DNA from: Carnobacterium sp. CP1
Lineage (GTDB): Bacteria; Bacillota; Bacilli; Lactobacillales; Carnobacteriaceae
Assembly (NCBI RefSeq): GCF_001483965.1
Contig: NZ_CP010796.1
Location: 1,240,001-1,304,000, forward strand
Reading direction: 5' to 3'
DNA: 64,000 nucleotides
The notes beneath the pieces were generated by a model. It was given only the letters and a program-made list of their open reading frames with translations, made no database searches and was not told the origin of the DNA. Position 1 is the first letter of the stretch. Each line of letters begins with the position of its first letter. Of this stretch, positions 42,987-52,303 are shown in pieces. The position numbers and the translations under genes are program-made.

Positions 42987-43562
42987 TTGAAAAAAGACAA
43001 GCAATTTTATTGGACTTTATTTTTATCCACATTTACGTTAAGTGCGTTTACTTTCGGTGGAGGTTACGTCATTGTTCCTTTAATGCAAAAACGATTTGTT
43101 AAAGAATTAAAGTGGATAGACGAAGAAGAAATGCTGGATTTAGTGGCTATCGGACAATCCGCACCGGGGCCGATCGCTGTGAATACCTCCATCATTATCG
43201 GGTATCGTATGGCCGGAATTCCTGGAGCTCTTTTAGCAACATTTGGAACGGTTCTGCCCCCTTTGATCATCATTACCATTATTTCTTACTTTTACATTGC
43301 TTTCCGCGATAACCCCCTTATCAATGCTCTTTTATTTGGAATGCAAGCTGGAGTAGCTGCCGTTATCGTGGATGTGGTCATCAATATGAGTTCTGCTATT
43401 ATTAAAGCCAAATATGTTTTGCCCATTGTTGTTATGATTTTAGCTTTTATCGCTACAGCTATCTTCGATGTTAACATTATCCTTATCTTATTCATTTGCG
43501 GCTTGATTGGTGCTTATACGACTTACCGCGTCAACCTTCTAGCTAAAAAGGAGGAGAAGTAA
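42987..43562 (+). CDS. CHR-family chromate transporter half (subunit 1)
   Basis: 191 residues, one CHR domain of about six helices: FTFGGGYVIVPLMQKRFV, AIGQSAPGPIAVNTSIIIGYR and GIPGALLATFGTVLPP. Paired short CHR proteins are thought to form one functional transporter by complementing each other's topology. Members export chromate, but in organisms not exposed to chromate the natural anion is unknown. TTG start at 42987 behind GGAGGAGG. Confidence 0.88.
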   Translation: MKKDKQFYWTLFLSTFTLSAFTFGGGYVIVPLMQKRFVKELKWIDEEEMLDLVAIGQSAPGPIAVNTSIIIGYRMAGIPGALLATFGTVLPPLIIITIISYFYIAFRDNPLINALLFGMQAGVAAVIVDVVINMSSAIIKAKYVLPIVVMILAFIATAIFDVNIILILFICGLIGAYTTYRVNLLAKKEEK

Positions 43563-43563
43563 A

Positions 43564-44136
43564 TTGATTTATTTGCAATTATTTTGGAGTTTCTTTCAAG
43601 TTGGACTGTTTAGTTTTGGTGGCGGATATGCTGCGCTTCCTCTTATTCAAGAGCAAGTGATCGAAGTCCACCCGTGGCTCTCTTCAACTGAATTTATTGA
43701 TATTTTGACTATTTCACAAATGACGCCTGGTCCGATCGCGATCAATGCCTCAACTTTTGTCGGAACAAAAATAGCGGGACTTCCCGGAGCTTTAATTGCC
43801 ACAATCGGTTGTGTGACGCCTTCTGCTATCCTCGTCTTGACTTTAGCTACTCTGTATTACAAATACAAAGGACTGAGTATGGTACAAGGCGTTATTAAAG
43901 GATTACGGCCAGCTGTCGTTGCTTTGATTGCTTCCGCAGGTCTGTCTATCTTATTGACTGCTTTGTTCAATAAAGAAACATTTCCGGTTCAGTTTGCTGA
44001 TTTAAATTGGGTTGCATTGGTTTTATTTTTATTAAGTTTGTTTATTTTAAGAAAATTCAAATTGAACCCTATTTACATTATGCTATTCGCCGGATTTTTA
44101 GGAGTGCTTTTACACCTCTTCACTCCGCTTGTTTAA
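43564..44136 (+). CDS. CHR-family chromate transporter half (subunit 2)
   Basis: 190 residues, the partner CHR domain: FSFGGGYAALPLIQEQVI, TISQMTPGPIAINASTFVG and GLPGALIATIGCVTPS. It starts with TTG one base after the stop of subunit 1, behind AAGGAGGAG, so the two are translationally linked and probably form a heterodimer. Confidence 0.88.
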   Translation: MIYLQLFWSFFQVGLFSFGGGYAALPLIQEQVIEVHPWLSSTEFIDILTISQMTPGPIAINASTFVGTKIAGLPGALIATIGCVTPSAILVLTLATLYYKYKGLSMVQGVIKGLRPAVVALIASAGLSILLTALFNKETFPVQFADLNWVALVLFLLSLFILRKFKLNPIYIMLFAGFLGVLLHLFTPLV

Positions 44137-44160
44137 TAACTATAACCTTTTTATACTATA

Positions 44161-44203
44161 CGCCCTTAAAATTAGACCAAATCTAATTTTAAGGGCGTTT
44201 TTT
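44161..44203 (+). terminator. Terminator of the chromate-transporter pair
   Basis: A perfect 16-bp stem, 44161-44176 with 44182-44197, is followed by TTTTTT. Confidence 0.92.
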
Positions 44204-44338
44204 ATTTATACCAAAAATTAAAATGAGAACGGAACTTATCATTTTCCTTATAATTAGGATAAAACCAGTTAAAACAACATCATAACCGCATATAACCGAA
44301 CTATTTAATCACAAATAAAAACTTCATTCGTTTTCATG

Positions 44339-44367
44339 TTGAATTCTGAGTACTTTTTCATTATACT
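44339..44367 (+). promoter_or_regulatory. Promoter of the Pot-like transporter operon
   Basis: TTGAAT (44339-44344), a 17-base spacer and TATACT (44362-44367). Transcription would begin near 44374, leaving a leader of about 130 bases. Confidence 0.7.
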
Positions 44368-44405
44368 TCCATTGTACATCATTATTTGCCATGAAAAATT
44401 TATGT

Positions 44406-44471
44406 GTTGGACTGTATGGGAAGCACTGATTGAATTCAGTCATCCATATTTTTAATTGTCCAGCTTTTTTT
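44406..44471 (+). terminator. Leader hairpin with terminator upstream of the Pot-like operon
   Basis: GTTGGAC (44406-44412) pairs with GTCCAGC (44458-44464, one G-U pair) and is followed by seven T. Inside, TATGG/CCATA and ACTGA/TCAGT stack with internal loops. A terminator within the 5' leader implies attenuation by an unidentified ligand, protein or peptide. I match it to no known riboswitch class. Confidence 0.65.
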
Positions 44472-44502
44472 ATGCCATTCATTCAAAAGGAGGTAGTTGG
44501 TT

Positions 44503-45336
44503 ATGCATAAAAAAATCCCGTATATCATTTTAGCACCGGGATTTATTCTCTTGTTCGTCTTTTTAATTCTTCCATTGATTTCTATCATTTGGCCGACTTT
44601 TTATGACGGCGGTTTATCGTTCAGTTCTTATTTATCTTTTTTTAAAGACCCCTATAACGTAGGAATCTTTGTTCGAACCGTACGAGTTTCACTTATTGTG
44701 ACCTTGATTTGTATTTTGTTTGGGGTTCCAGCAGCTTATTATATCGCTCGCAGTCCTAAAAAGTGGCGCAGCTTGTTGATGTCGATGACTCTTTTCCCTT
44801 TATTAACCAATTCTGTTGTGCGAAGTTTTGCTTGGATCAATATTCTAGGTAAAAATGGGGTTTTAAATATGATACTCTTAAAATTTAACCTTATCAATGA
44901 ACCACTCACTTTCTTGTATACAGAATTTTCTATTATTATCGGCTCTATTTATTTATTTTTGCCTCTAATGATCATCACTTTAGTCGGCATCATTGAGAAT
45001 ATTGATACTGAAATAACAGAAGCCGCGGAAACATTAGGAGCCAGTCCGCTGACAGCTTTCACGAAAGTCATTTTACCCTTAGCTATTCCAGGAATTATTG
45101 TTGGCAGTATTTTAGTCTTTACTGGGACTTTGACCGCTTATACAACTCCTCAATTATTAGGCGGAAACAAAAAAATGATGTTGTCTACGTTCCTTTACCA
45201 AAATGCTATGACCCTTGGAAATTGGAAAGATGCAAGCGTCATAGCGTTAATTATGATCATCACCACTCTCTTAGTTATGAAAGTTTTCAATGGTATTGCT
45301 GCATTGTTAGATAAACGAGGTGAAACACATGCGTAA
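44503..45336 (+). CDS. Pot-like ABC transporter permease 1 (PotB type)
   Basis: About 277 residues with six helices. It has FPLLTNSVVRSFAWINILGKNG and the coupling loop EAAETLGASPLTAFTKVILPLAIPG. The ATG at 44503 sits 9 bases after AGGAGG; the in-frame TTG at 44497 is too close. First gene of a four-gene importer whose order is permease, permease, ATPase, binding protein rather than the classical potABCD order. Confidence 0.88.
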   Translation: MHKKIPYIILAPGFILLFVFLILPLISIIWPTFYDGGLSFSSYLSFFKDPYNVGIFVRTVRVSLIVTLICILFGVPAAYYIARSPKKWRSLLMSMTLFPLLTNSVVRSFAWINILGKNGVLNMILLKFNLINEPLTFLYTEFSIIIGSIYLFLPLMIITLVGIIENIDTEITEAAETLGASPLTAFTKVILPLAIPGIIVGSILVFTGTLTAYTTPQLLGGNKKMMLSTFLYQNAMTLGNWKDASVIALIMIITTLLVMKVFNGIAALLDKRGETHA

Positions 45337-46108
45337 AAAAACAGGTTTGACTGCTTTAGTGGCTTTTATTTTTGCTTTTCTTTTTATTCCATTAATCATT
45401 ATTGTTGTTACTTCATTTGGAGAAAACCCCTCTATCCAATTCCCTATTGAAGGGTTTACTTTCAAATGGTATACGGCTATTTTTGCCAATGGAACATTTA
45501 CGGCTAGTTTCTTTTTAAGTCTACAACTATCTCTAATGGCTACTGGACTCGCTTTGATCGTGGGTATTCCTGCAGCTTACGCCTTGGCTCGTTACTCTGT
45601 TCGAGGGCGTAAATGGATCAAAAGTTTCTTTCTTTCGCCAACCATTGTTCCAGGAGTCGTTGTTGGCTACTCTCTTTTTCAATTCATTGTCATTCGCTGG
45701 CAACTGCCCGTTTTTCAAGGGTTATTGTTAGGACATTTCCTGATCAGTTTGCCTTATATTATCCGTGTAGTGGGAGGCAGTTTGGAACAGCTAGATTTTT
45801 CTATCGAAGAAGTAGCATGGACATTAGGCTGTACTAAAATCACTGCATTTATCAAAATCGTGTTGCCGAATATTACTTCAGGTATTTTCGCTTCCTTCAT
45901 GTTAGCTTTCATTAACTCTTTTAACAACATTCCAGTTTCTCAGTTTTTGTCAGGTCCAGGAATCTCTACATTACCGACGTCTTTAATGAATTATATTGAA
46001 TACAACTACGATCCAACTGTTTCGGCTTTATCTGTTCTTTTAATGATCGGCACGATTTTGTTGATGTATTTGATTGAAAAGACATTAGGTCTTGCGAGCG
46101 TTACCTAA
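45329..46108 (+). CDS. Pot-like ABC transporter permease 2 (PotC type)
   Basis: About 259 residues with six helices and the coupling loop EEVAWTLGCTKITAFIKIVLPNI. It overlaps permease 1 by 8 bases. The ATG at 45329 has GAGGTG 6 bases upstream; a GTG three codons earlier is part of that ribosome site. It pairs with permease 1 to form the channel. Confidence 0.88.
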   Translation: MRKKTGLTALVAFIFAFLFIPLIIIVVTSFGENPSIQFPIEGFTFKWYTAIFANGTFTASFFLSLQLSLMATGLALIVGIPAAYALARYSVRGRKWIKSFFLSPTIVPGVVVGYSLFQFIVIRWQLPVFQGLLLGHFLISLPYIIRVVGGSLEQLDFSIEEVAWTLGCTKITAFIKIVLPNITSGIFASFMLAFINSFNNIPVSQFLSGPGISTLPTSLMNYIEYNYDPTVSALSVLLMIGTILLMYLIEKTLGLASVT

Positions 46109-46166
46109 ACCCTATAAAATTCGTCAAAAAGTTTATTTGTATTTAATAAGGAGGAATCATAAAACG

Positions 46167-47207
46167 ATGTCATTCGTTGAATTAAAAGATATTCGGGTTA
46201 GTTACGATGGAAAAGACAATATTTTAAAAGATTTAAACCTTTCTTTGGAAAAAGGAGAACTGGTTTCTCTTTTGGGGCCTTCAGGATGTGGTAAAACAAC
46301 AACTCTTCGGGTTATCGCCGGATTAATCGAGCCTAATGATGGCAGTTTCATTGTTGATCAGGCTGAATTGACTAAAGTTCCTGTTCATAAAAGGAATTTT
46401 GGCATGGTTTTTCAAAGTTATGCTCTTTTTCCACACCTTACGATTAAAGAAAATGTTGGTTTCGGTTTAAAACTGCGGAAAGAAAAAAAAGCCGTTATTG
46501 AACAAAAAGTAATGGACATGTTAGAAGTAACCGGCTTAGCAGAGCTTTCCGACCGTTACCCCAAACAATTATCGGGCGGCCAAAGACAACGTGTTGCCTT
46601 GGCTCGTGCTCTCGTTATCGAACCAAAACTATTGTTGCTGGATGAGCCCTTAAGCAATTTAGATGCTAAATTACGAATCAACATGCGCATCGAGATCAAA
46701 CGCATTCAGCGACAATTAGGGATCACAACGGTTTTCGTTACTCATGATCAAGAAGAATGTTTTTCGATTTCTGATAAAGTGGCTGTCATGAATAAAGGCG
46801 TCATCGAGCAATACGATACACCAGAAGTTATTTACAACCATCCAAAATCTGAATTTGTCGCACGCTTTATTGGGTTTGAAAATTTCTTTGATTTACATAA
46901 ATACGATGGTCAAACTTATACAACCAATGACGGCAGTCTTTTTCACAGCTCTCGCCAATGGGAAAAAAACAAACAAACCGGCACGATTCGACCTGAAGAC
47001 ATTGGCATTTTGCCTACGCAAAACCATCCGCCGGAAAATACGGTCCTCGGCACAGTTTTAGTTCGAACCTTTTTAGGAAAAAGCTACCAATATGAAGTTG
47101 AAACAGCATTCGGAAAGTTATTAGTGAATGGCACACATACCATTCCTTATCAAGCAGGAGACACTCTGCTGCTTCACATACCTGAAGACAAATTGATACT
47201 GGTCTAA
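46167..47207 (+). CDS. Pot-like ABC transporter ATP-binding protein (PotA type)
   Basis: 346 residues. ATPase domain: Walker A GPSGCGKTTTLRV, Q-loop VFQSYALFPHL, signature LSGGQRQR, Walker B LLLLDEPLSNLDAK and switch VTHDQEEC. A C-terminal TOBE domain (about 270-346) includes IRPEDIGILP. The ATG at 46167 follows AAGGAGG at 8 bases. The open frame extends 25 codons further upstream into the permease gene, but that extension is non-homologous. Confidence 0.9.
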   Translation: MSFVELKDIRVSYDGKDNILKDLNLSLEKGELVSLLGPSGCGKTTTLRVIAGLIEPNDGSFIVDQAELTKVPVHKRNFGMVFQSYALFPHLTIKENVGFGLKLRKEKKAVIEQKVMDMLEVTGLAELSDRYPKQLSGGQRQRVALARALVIEPKLLLLDEPLSNLDAKLRINMRIEIKRIQRQLGITTVFVTHDQEECFSISDKVAVMNKGVIEQYDTPEVIYNHPKSEFVARFIGFENFFDLHKYDGQTYTTNDGSLFHSSRQWEKNKQTGTIRPEDIGILPTQNHPPENTVLGTVLVRTFLGKSYQYEVETAFGKLLVNGTHTIPYQAGDTLLLHIPEDKLILV

Positions 47208-47237
47208 CTAAAAAAAACAAAAGGAGTTCAATTGATC

Positions 47238-48290
47238 ATGAAGAAAAAATGGAGTTTAGTAGGGTTAACGTTTTTGAGTGTAGGTTTGCTGGCTGCTTGC
47301 AGCAACAACGAGAGCGCAGATAACAAATCAAAAGAATTGGTAGTCTCAACATTTGCTTTAAGCGAAGATATTATTGAAGCCGATATTATAAAACCTTTTG
47401 AAGAAGCACACGACGTAAAAATCGTTATGGAAACTGGAACCAGCTCAGAGCGGTATACAAAATTTGAAAACAATCCGAATTCAACAGTAGATGTAATCGA
47501 ATTGTCGCAATCCAATGCTGCTAAAGGCTATGAAAAAGGGCTGTTTGCTGAAATCGATGCTGAAAAAGTTCCAAATATGGACGAATTAAGTGAAAAGGCA
47601 AAAGAACTATCGGCAGATGGTTCTGGTCCGGCAACGACCGTCAATAGTATCGGCATCATTTACAATGAAGAAGCAGCTGGTATGAAAATCGAGAATTGGT
47701 CAGATTTATGGGACCCTTCACTAGCAGGAAAAATATCTATTCCAGATATCACGACTACTTATGGACCCGCCATGATGTATGTAGCAAATGATTACAAAAA
47801 AGCAGACATTGAAACAGATAAAGGCAAAGGAGCTTTTAAAGGCTTAACTGAATTAGCACCGAATGTTTTAAAAACGTATAGCAAGTCTTCCGATTTAGCG
47901 AATTTATTCCAATCTGGTGAAATTGTAGCGGCAGTAGTCGGAGACTTTGCTTACCCGCTGATTTCTCAAGCGAATCCAACTGTTCAATATGTTTTTCCAG
48001 AATCCGGTACGTACGCTAACTACAATACGATCAACGTGAATACTAACTCGAAAAACAAAGAATTGGCTTATGAGTTTATCAACTGGAGAATTAGCCAAGA
48101 GTTGCAAGAAAAAACAGCTGAGTCGCTAAACGAAGCTCCTACGAATACTTCTGTTGTCTTAGATGAAGAAACAGCTCAACACAAAACATATGGTGAAGTT
48201 GCTGAGCGCACAACATCCCTCAATTTTGATTTCGTTAATGCTAATCTAGCAGACTGGATCAGTGAATGGAACCACACACTAAATCAATAA
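47238..48290 (+). CDS. PotD-like substrate-binding lipoprotein, ligand uncertain
   Basis: 350 residues with lipobox LAAC (Cys about 20). By eye it aligns with E. coli PotD over the C-terminal lobe (WSDLWDPSLAGKISIPD, then the NSKNKELAYEFINW stretch). Yet positions that bind polyamines in PotD differ: the Trp of the IWNGS segment is Val, the Trp and Asp of FWMDS are both Asn, and the Glu of the DDARE segment is Thr. A ligand other than spermidine or putrescine is likely. The ATG at 47238 gives a standard lipoprotein start; TTG at 47232 is the alternative. Confidence 0.83.
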   Translation: MKKKWSLVGLTFLSVGLLAACSNNESADNKSKELVVSTFALSEDIIEADIIKPFEEAHDVKIVMETGTSSERYTKFENNPNSTVDVIELSQSNAAKGYEKGLFAEIDAEKVPNMDELSEKAKELSADGSGPATTVNSIGIIYNEEAAGMKIENWSDLWDPSLAGKISIPDITTTYGPAMMYVANDYKKADIETDKGKGAFKGLTELAPNVLKTYSKSSDLANLFQSGEIVAAVVGDFAYPLISQANPTVQYVFPESGTYANYNTINVNTNSKNKELAYEFINWRISQELQEKTAESLNEAPTNTSVVLDEETAQHKTYGEVAERTTSLNFDFVNANLADWISEWNHTLNQ

Positions 48291-48295
48291 GGATT

Positions 48296-48329
48296 AAAAA
48301 GATAATCTTTTGCAGGGTTATCTTTTTTT
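48296..48329 (+). terminator. Weak terminator between the Pot-like operon and ade
   Basis: AAAAAGATAA (48296-48305) pairs with TTATCTTTTT (48318-48327) and is followed by TTTC. The AT-rich stem suggests partial termination, so ade may be read both from the operon and from its own promoter. Confidence 0.55.
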
Positions 48330-48389
48330 CTCCTTTAAAACTATTGTAAACTAAAGCAAAAAAACGCTTAGAATGGAGACTTGTTATCC

Positions 48390-50096
48390 ATGACGATTGA
48401 TTTACTGATAACTAATGCCAATGTATTCAATACCTTTTTAAAAACATTTGAACTTAAAAATGTTGCTATTCAAGATGGTAAGTTTTTTTATTTGAGTCCA
48501 GTTTCTGAAATGGATTTTGATTTTCTCGAACAACTAGATGCTAAAGGAAAAACAATGATTCCTGGCCTAATCGATATTCATTTGCATATTGAAAGTTCAA
48601 TGATTCCTCCTTCAATTTTTTCGAAAGTTGGCTTGACACATGGCGTAACGACTATTGTTGCTGATTCGCATGAAATCGCTAATGTGTTCGGAATCAAAGG
48701 GATCCAAGCTTTCCTTGCTGAAGAAACAGAAATGGATATCTTTTATGCCATTCCTTCTTCTGTTCCTTCAACTACTTCCAAACTAGAAACAACCGGCGGC
48801 ACTATTGGTATTGAAGAAGTTCGCGAACTGCTTGCTGACCCGCGAGTGATCGCTCTGGGGGAAGCCATGAATTTTAAAGGCATCACCAGCGAACCCGACT
48901 CTCTGATTCGACAAATATTGCGTGAAACCCAGACTTTAAAACCTTTCCTTCCTCTTGAAGGTCATATTCCTAGAGTATCAGGAATCGATTTGGCTAAGTT
49001 TATGTTTACAGGCATCACAGCCGACCACACTCACCAAACCCCTGAATCGATTTATGAAAAAATCAGCTCGGGGATGTTTATTGAATTGCAAAAGAAGTCG
49101 CTCACTAAAGAAAATCTAGCGTTGATTGCCAAGTACAACTTTTATGAGTACCTAGCTATTATTACAGATGACATTATGGCTGATGATTTACTGGAAGGTC
49201 ACTTAAACGCAAATGTTAAGCTGGCTATTGAATGTGGCATGCCCGTCGAACAAGCAATTTATACGAGTACCTATACGCCAGCTAGAAGAATGGGATTCCA
49301 AGATCGCGGAGCTATTGCCTCTGGCTTTATCGCCGACTTTATTTTGTTGGACGATGTTAAGTCTCTGGATATTTCGGCGGTCTACAAAGCAGGAAAATTA
49401 GTCCATACTAAAGGAGAACAAATAGGCTATCCTGAAATAAAACCGCAATTTCCTGAAAACTTTTATCATTCACTACATTGTAAAAAAACAACGCTGGAAG
49501 ACTTCAAAATACCAGTAAATTCAACTTCCGATGCTGTATTATGCAATGTGATCCGCATTCAGGAAACCAGTACGTTTACAGAACATGTTCAACGCGAAAT
49601 TCCTGTTAAAGACGGATACTTGGATTGGGAAACAAGCGGACTGGCTTTATTAATGGTCATGGAGCGCTATGGGAAAAATGGGAATATCGCTTACGCTCTA
49701 GTAGAGAATACGATTAGCAAAAAAGGAGCCATTGCTACCACTTGGGCTCATGACCATCATAATTTGATGGTTATGGGGACGGCCGCTGAAGATATGATGC
49801 TTGCTCAACACCAGTTATTAGAAATGGAAGGCGGTTATGTGGTCATCCAAGACAAACAAGTGAGTGGATCCTGCCCGTTGCCTATCGGCGGTATCTTAAG
49901 CGATAAGCCTATTCAAGAATTAGGCCGCCAATTAAAAGAAGTACGGCAAGGGATGGTTGCTTTAGGATACAAAAATGCTAATGAAATTATGTCCTTTTCT
50001 ACCCTTTCCTTACCCGTTTCACCAAATATTAAAATTACAGACGTGGGTATGATGGATGTACGAACCCAAGAATTGATACCATTAATGGAGGGTTAA
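48390..50096 (+). CDS. ade: Adenine deaminase
   Basis: 568 residues of the Ade amidohydrolase family. Metal ligands lie in IDIHLHIESSMIPPS and VADSHEIANVFG. The Ade-specific C-terminal domain has TTWAHDHHNLMVMGT and GGYVVIQDKQVSGSCPLPIGGILS. It converts adenine to hypoxanthine and ammonia. The ATG at 48390 is chosen over TTG at 48381, which lies only 2 bases from GGAG. It is followed after 3 bases by the MTA/SAH-type deaminase, so the two form a purine-deaminating pair. Confidence 0.93.
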   Translation: MTIDLLITNANVFNTFLKTFELKNVAIQDGKFFYLSPVSEMDFDFLEQLDAKGKTMIPGLIDIHLHIESSMIPPSIFSKVGLTHGVTTIVADSHEIANVFGIKGIQAFLAEETEMDIFYAIPSSVPSTTSKLETTGGTIGIEEVRELLADPRVIALGEAMNFKGITSEPDSLIRQILRETQTLKPFLPLEGHIPRVSGIDLAKFMFTGITADHTHQTPESIYEKISSGMFIELQKKSLTKENLALIAKYNFYEYLAIITDDIMADDLLEGHLNANVKLAIECGMPVEQAIYTSTYTPARRMGFQDRGAIASGFIADFILLDDVKSLDISAVYKAGKLVHTKGEQIGYPEIKPQFPENFYHSLHCKKTTLEDFKIPVNSTSDAVLCNVIRIQETSTFTEHVQREIPVKDGYLDWETSGLALLMVMERYGKNGNIAYALVENTISKKGAIATTWAHDHHNLMVMGTAAEDMMLAQHQLLEMEGGYVVIQDKQVSGSCPLPIGGILSDKPIQELGRQLKEVRQGMVALGYKNANEIMSFSTLSLPVSPNIKITDVGMMDVRTQELIPLMEG

Positions 50097-50099
50097 ATA

Positions 50100-51428
50100 A
50101 TGAAGACACTTATTAAAGACGTTTATGTCTTAACCATGAACAACAAAAAAGACGTGTACAAAAACGGCTACGTTCTCTTAGAAGACGATCAGATTCTAGC
50201 AGTAGGTTCAATGCAAGATTTAACTAAAGAAGCAGCTTACGATAAAATCATTGAAGGTGGACACGCCATCGCTATGCCAGGAATGATCAATAGCCATACT
50301 CATATTGGGATGATCCCTTTTCGTTCATTAGGCGACGATTCCCCTGACCGTTTGCGCCGCTTTCTCTTTCCTTTAGAAAAAGCCTGCATGACCAAAGAGT
50401 TAGCCTACCATAGTGCTAAATACGCTATTGCGGAAATGCAGTTAGCCGGTGTCACTACTTTTATGGATATGTATTATTTTGAAAACGAACTGGCTGTAGC
50501 GACAGATGAAATGGGCTCCCGAGCACTATTAGGCGAAACCGTTATTGACTTCGAAACATGCGATACAACTGAAGTTTATGGCGGGCTAAAAGTTGCGGAA
50601 GAATTTATTCCTAAATGGTTGAACCATAAATTGATCACACCAGCCATTGCACCTCATGCCCCTAATACAAATAGCCCAGAAGCTTTATTAGAAGCTTGCC
50701 GTCTCTCTGAAAAATACAATGTTCCTATCACAATGCACTTGAGTGAAATGGATTATGAAATGCAGTATTTTAACGAACACTATAAAACGACTCCTGTAGA
50801 ATTTCTTGAAAGCATCGGTTTCTTAAAAGAAAATAGCCGTTTGATTGCTGCTCATTGTATTCATCTAACGGATCTGGATATCGAATTGTTGGAAAAATTT
50901 GATGTTGCAGTAGCCCATTGCATTGGAGCTAATACAAAGTCAGCTAAAGGAGTTGCTCGCATCCACGACATGTTGGCTCATAACATTCGTGTTGGACTTG
51001 GCACAGATGGGCCCAGCAGCGGCAACACATTAGATTTGTTTACCCAAATGAAATTGTTTGCAAATTTCCATAAAACGACCTTAAAAGATCGAGGGGCATT
51101 TCCGGCAGCAGAGATCGTCGATTTAGCAACCATGGGCGGTGCACGGGCTTTAAAATTGGATGATACAGTTGGTTCATTGGAACCTGGCAAAAAAGCCGAT
51201 TTGGTTTTAGTTGAAACTGATTCGGTCAATATGTTCCCGTTGTTTGATCCGTATGCTGTTCTAGTGTATTCCGCTAATGCGAGCAATGTGAGAGATGTCT
51301 TTATCAATGGCGAGGCAGTCGTTCGAAATAAACGATTGATCCGCTATAGTTTAGCTGCATTACGAGAAACTCTTTATTCACACATGGGTGATTTTTCAAA
51401 AACGGCCAAAATCTATGCAGCTGAATGA
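50100..51428 (+). CDS. mtaD: 5'-methylthioadenosine/S-adenosylhomocysteine deaminase-like amidohydrolase
   Basis: 442 residues. Metal-binding motifs: NSHTHIGMIPF, PHAPNTNSPE, ITMHLSEMDYE, AAHCIHLT and GLGTDGPSSGNTLDLFTQM. These match the MTA/SAH deaminase and TrzN/AtzB-like group, with adenosine-class 6-amino groups as usual substrates. It starts 3 bases after ade. The exact substrate (MTA, SAH, adenosine or another aminopurine) is not decided by sequence. Confidence 0.85.
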   Translation: MKTLIKDVYVLTMNNKKDVYKNGYVLLEDDQILAVGSMQDLTKEAAYDKIIEGGHAIAMPGMINSHTHIGMIPFRSLGDDSPDRLRRFLFPLEKACMTKELAYHSAKYAIAEMQLAGVTTFMDMYYFENELAVATDEMGSRALLGETVIDFETCDTTEVYGGLKVAEEFIPKWLNHKLITPAIAPHAPNTNSPEALLEACRLSEKYNVPITMHLSEMDYEMQYFNEHYKTTPVEFLESIGFLKENSRLIAAHCIHLTDLDIELLEKFDVAVAHCIGANTKSAKGVARIHDMLAHNIRVGLGTDGPSSGNTLDLFTQMKLFANFHKTTLKDRGAFPAAEIVDLATMGGARALKLDDTVGSLEPGKKADLVLVETDSVNMFPLFDPYAVLVYSANASNVRDVFINGEAVVRNKRLIRYSLAALRETLYSHMGDFSKTAKIYAAE

Positions 51429-51445
51429 TTTCAGAAACTGCTTTT

Positions 51446-51487
51446 ACGCTTTTTCGATTGGTTTCCGACACCTTAAAAAGCGTTTTT
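51446..51487 (+). terminator. Terminator after mtaD
   Basis: ACGCTTTTT (51446-51454) pairs with AAAAAGCGT (51475-51483), followed by TTTTAC. Confidence 0.6.
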
Positions 51488-51595
51488 ACTGGTGCTAATT
51501 TTTTCTTCCACTTATAATGAAAGCATAACCACTCATTCTTTAGTAATGACAACCCAATAAATCCTTTAACGATTTTGAAAGGTCGGTGTACAGCG

Positions 51596-52303
51596 ATGTT
51601 CGAATTAGATCATTTTGAAGTTATCGGCCGATTGCTTGCTTCTATTCTTTTTGGAAGTGCTATTGGTTATGAACGAGAAACCAAGGGCCATCATGCGGGC
51701 CTTCGAACGCATATTTTAGTTTGTGTAGGTTCCACGCTCTTCGCTTTAATTCAAACGCAAGCAACGTATACAACAGTCAAAATGGCTTTAGAAAATCCGG
51801 ATCTGCTTCAAATTTTAAATACCGATCTCACTCGTATGACCGCTCAGATCGTCAGCGGTATTGGCTTCTTAGGAGCCGGAACGATTATCGTTACCAAGAA
51901 AAGTGTGACCGGTTTAACAACGGCCGCTTCCATTTGGGCGATTGCCAGCTTGGGAATCGCTGTTGGAATGGGGTATTATTTTATTGCTTTTACAGGATGC
52001 ATCATCATGTTATTGGTTTTACGATTGATCAGAAAGTTGTTTCGCGTGCAAGACTTCAAAAAAATCGAAATCCGTTATTTCAAACGCCAAGAGACCGAAA
52101 AAAAAATCAAAGACTATTTTGATCAAAACAAAGTCAGCATAATGGATTTAGATTATTCCGTCGATTCCCATAAAGAAGATAAAAACGTCTATTTAATGGT
52201 ATACACGCTCAGTCTGCCCGATGAATTGACTACTACTGCTATCGTGGAAAACTTAACTGATGTGAGTACGATTGTCGGAATACGTACAATAAAAGACAAT
52301 TAA
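51596..52303 (+). CDS. MgtC/SapB-family membrane protein (copy 2)
   Basis: 235 residues. MgtC domain: FGSAIGYERETKGHHAGLRTH, SGIGFLGAGTIIV and GLTTAASIW. The C-terminal soluble domain (about 150-235) diverges strongly from the copy at 6.8 kb, so the two are paralogues rather than a recent duplication. The ATG at 51596 is preferred to a TTG seven codons upstream because the MgtC alignment begins here. Neighbours give no hint of Mg2+ control. Confidence 0.86.
   Translation: MFELDHFEVIGRLLASILFGSAIGYERETKGHHAGLRTHILVCVGSTLFALIQTQATYTTVKMALENPDLLQILNTDLTRMTAQIVSGIGFLGAGTIIVTKKSVTGLTTAASIWAIASLGIAVGMGYYFIAFTGCIIMLLVLRLIRKLFRVQDFKKIEIRYFKRQETEKKIKDYFDQNKVSIMDLDYSVDSHKEDKNVYLMVYTLSLPDELTTTAIVENLTDVSTIVGIRTIKDN

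Noticed and set aside
46092-46166. N-terminal extension of the Pot-like ATPase
   Set aside because: The extra 25 codons lie inside the permease gene, lack homology and precede a strong Shine-Dalgarno for the ATG at 46167.
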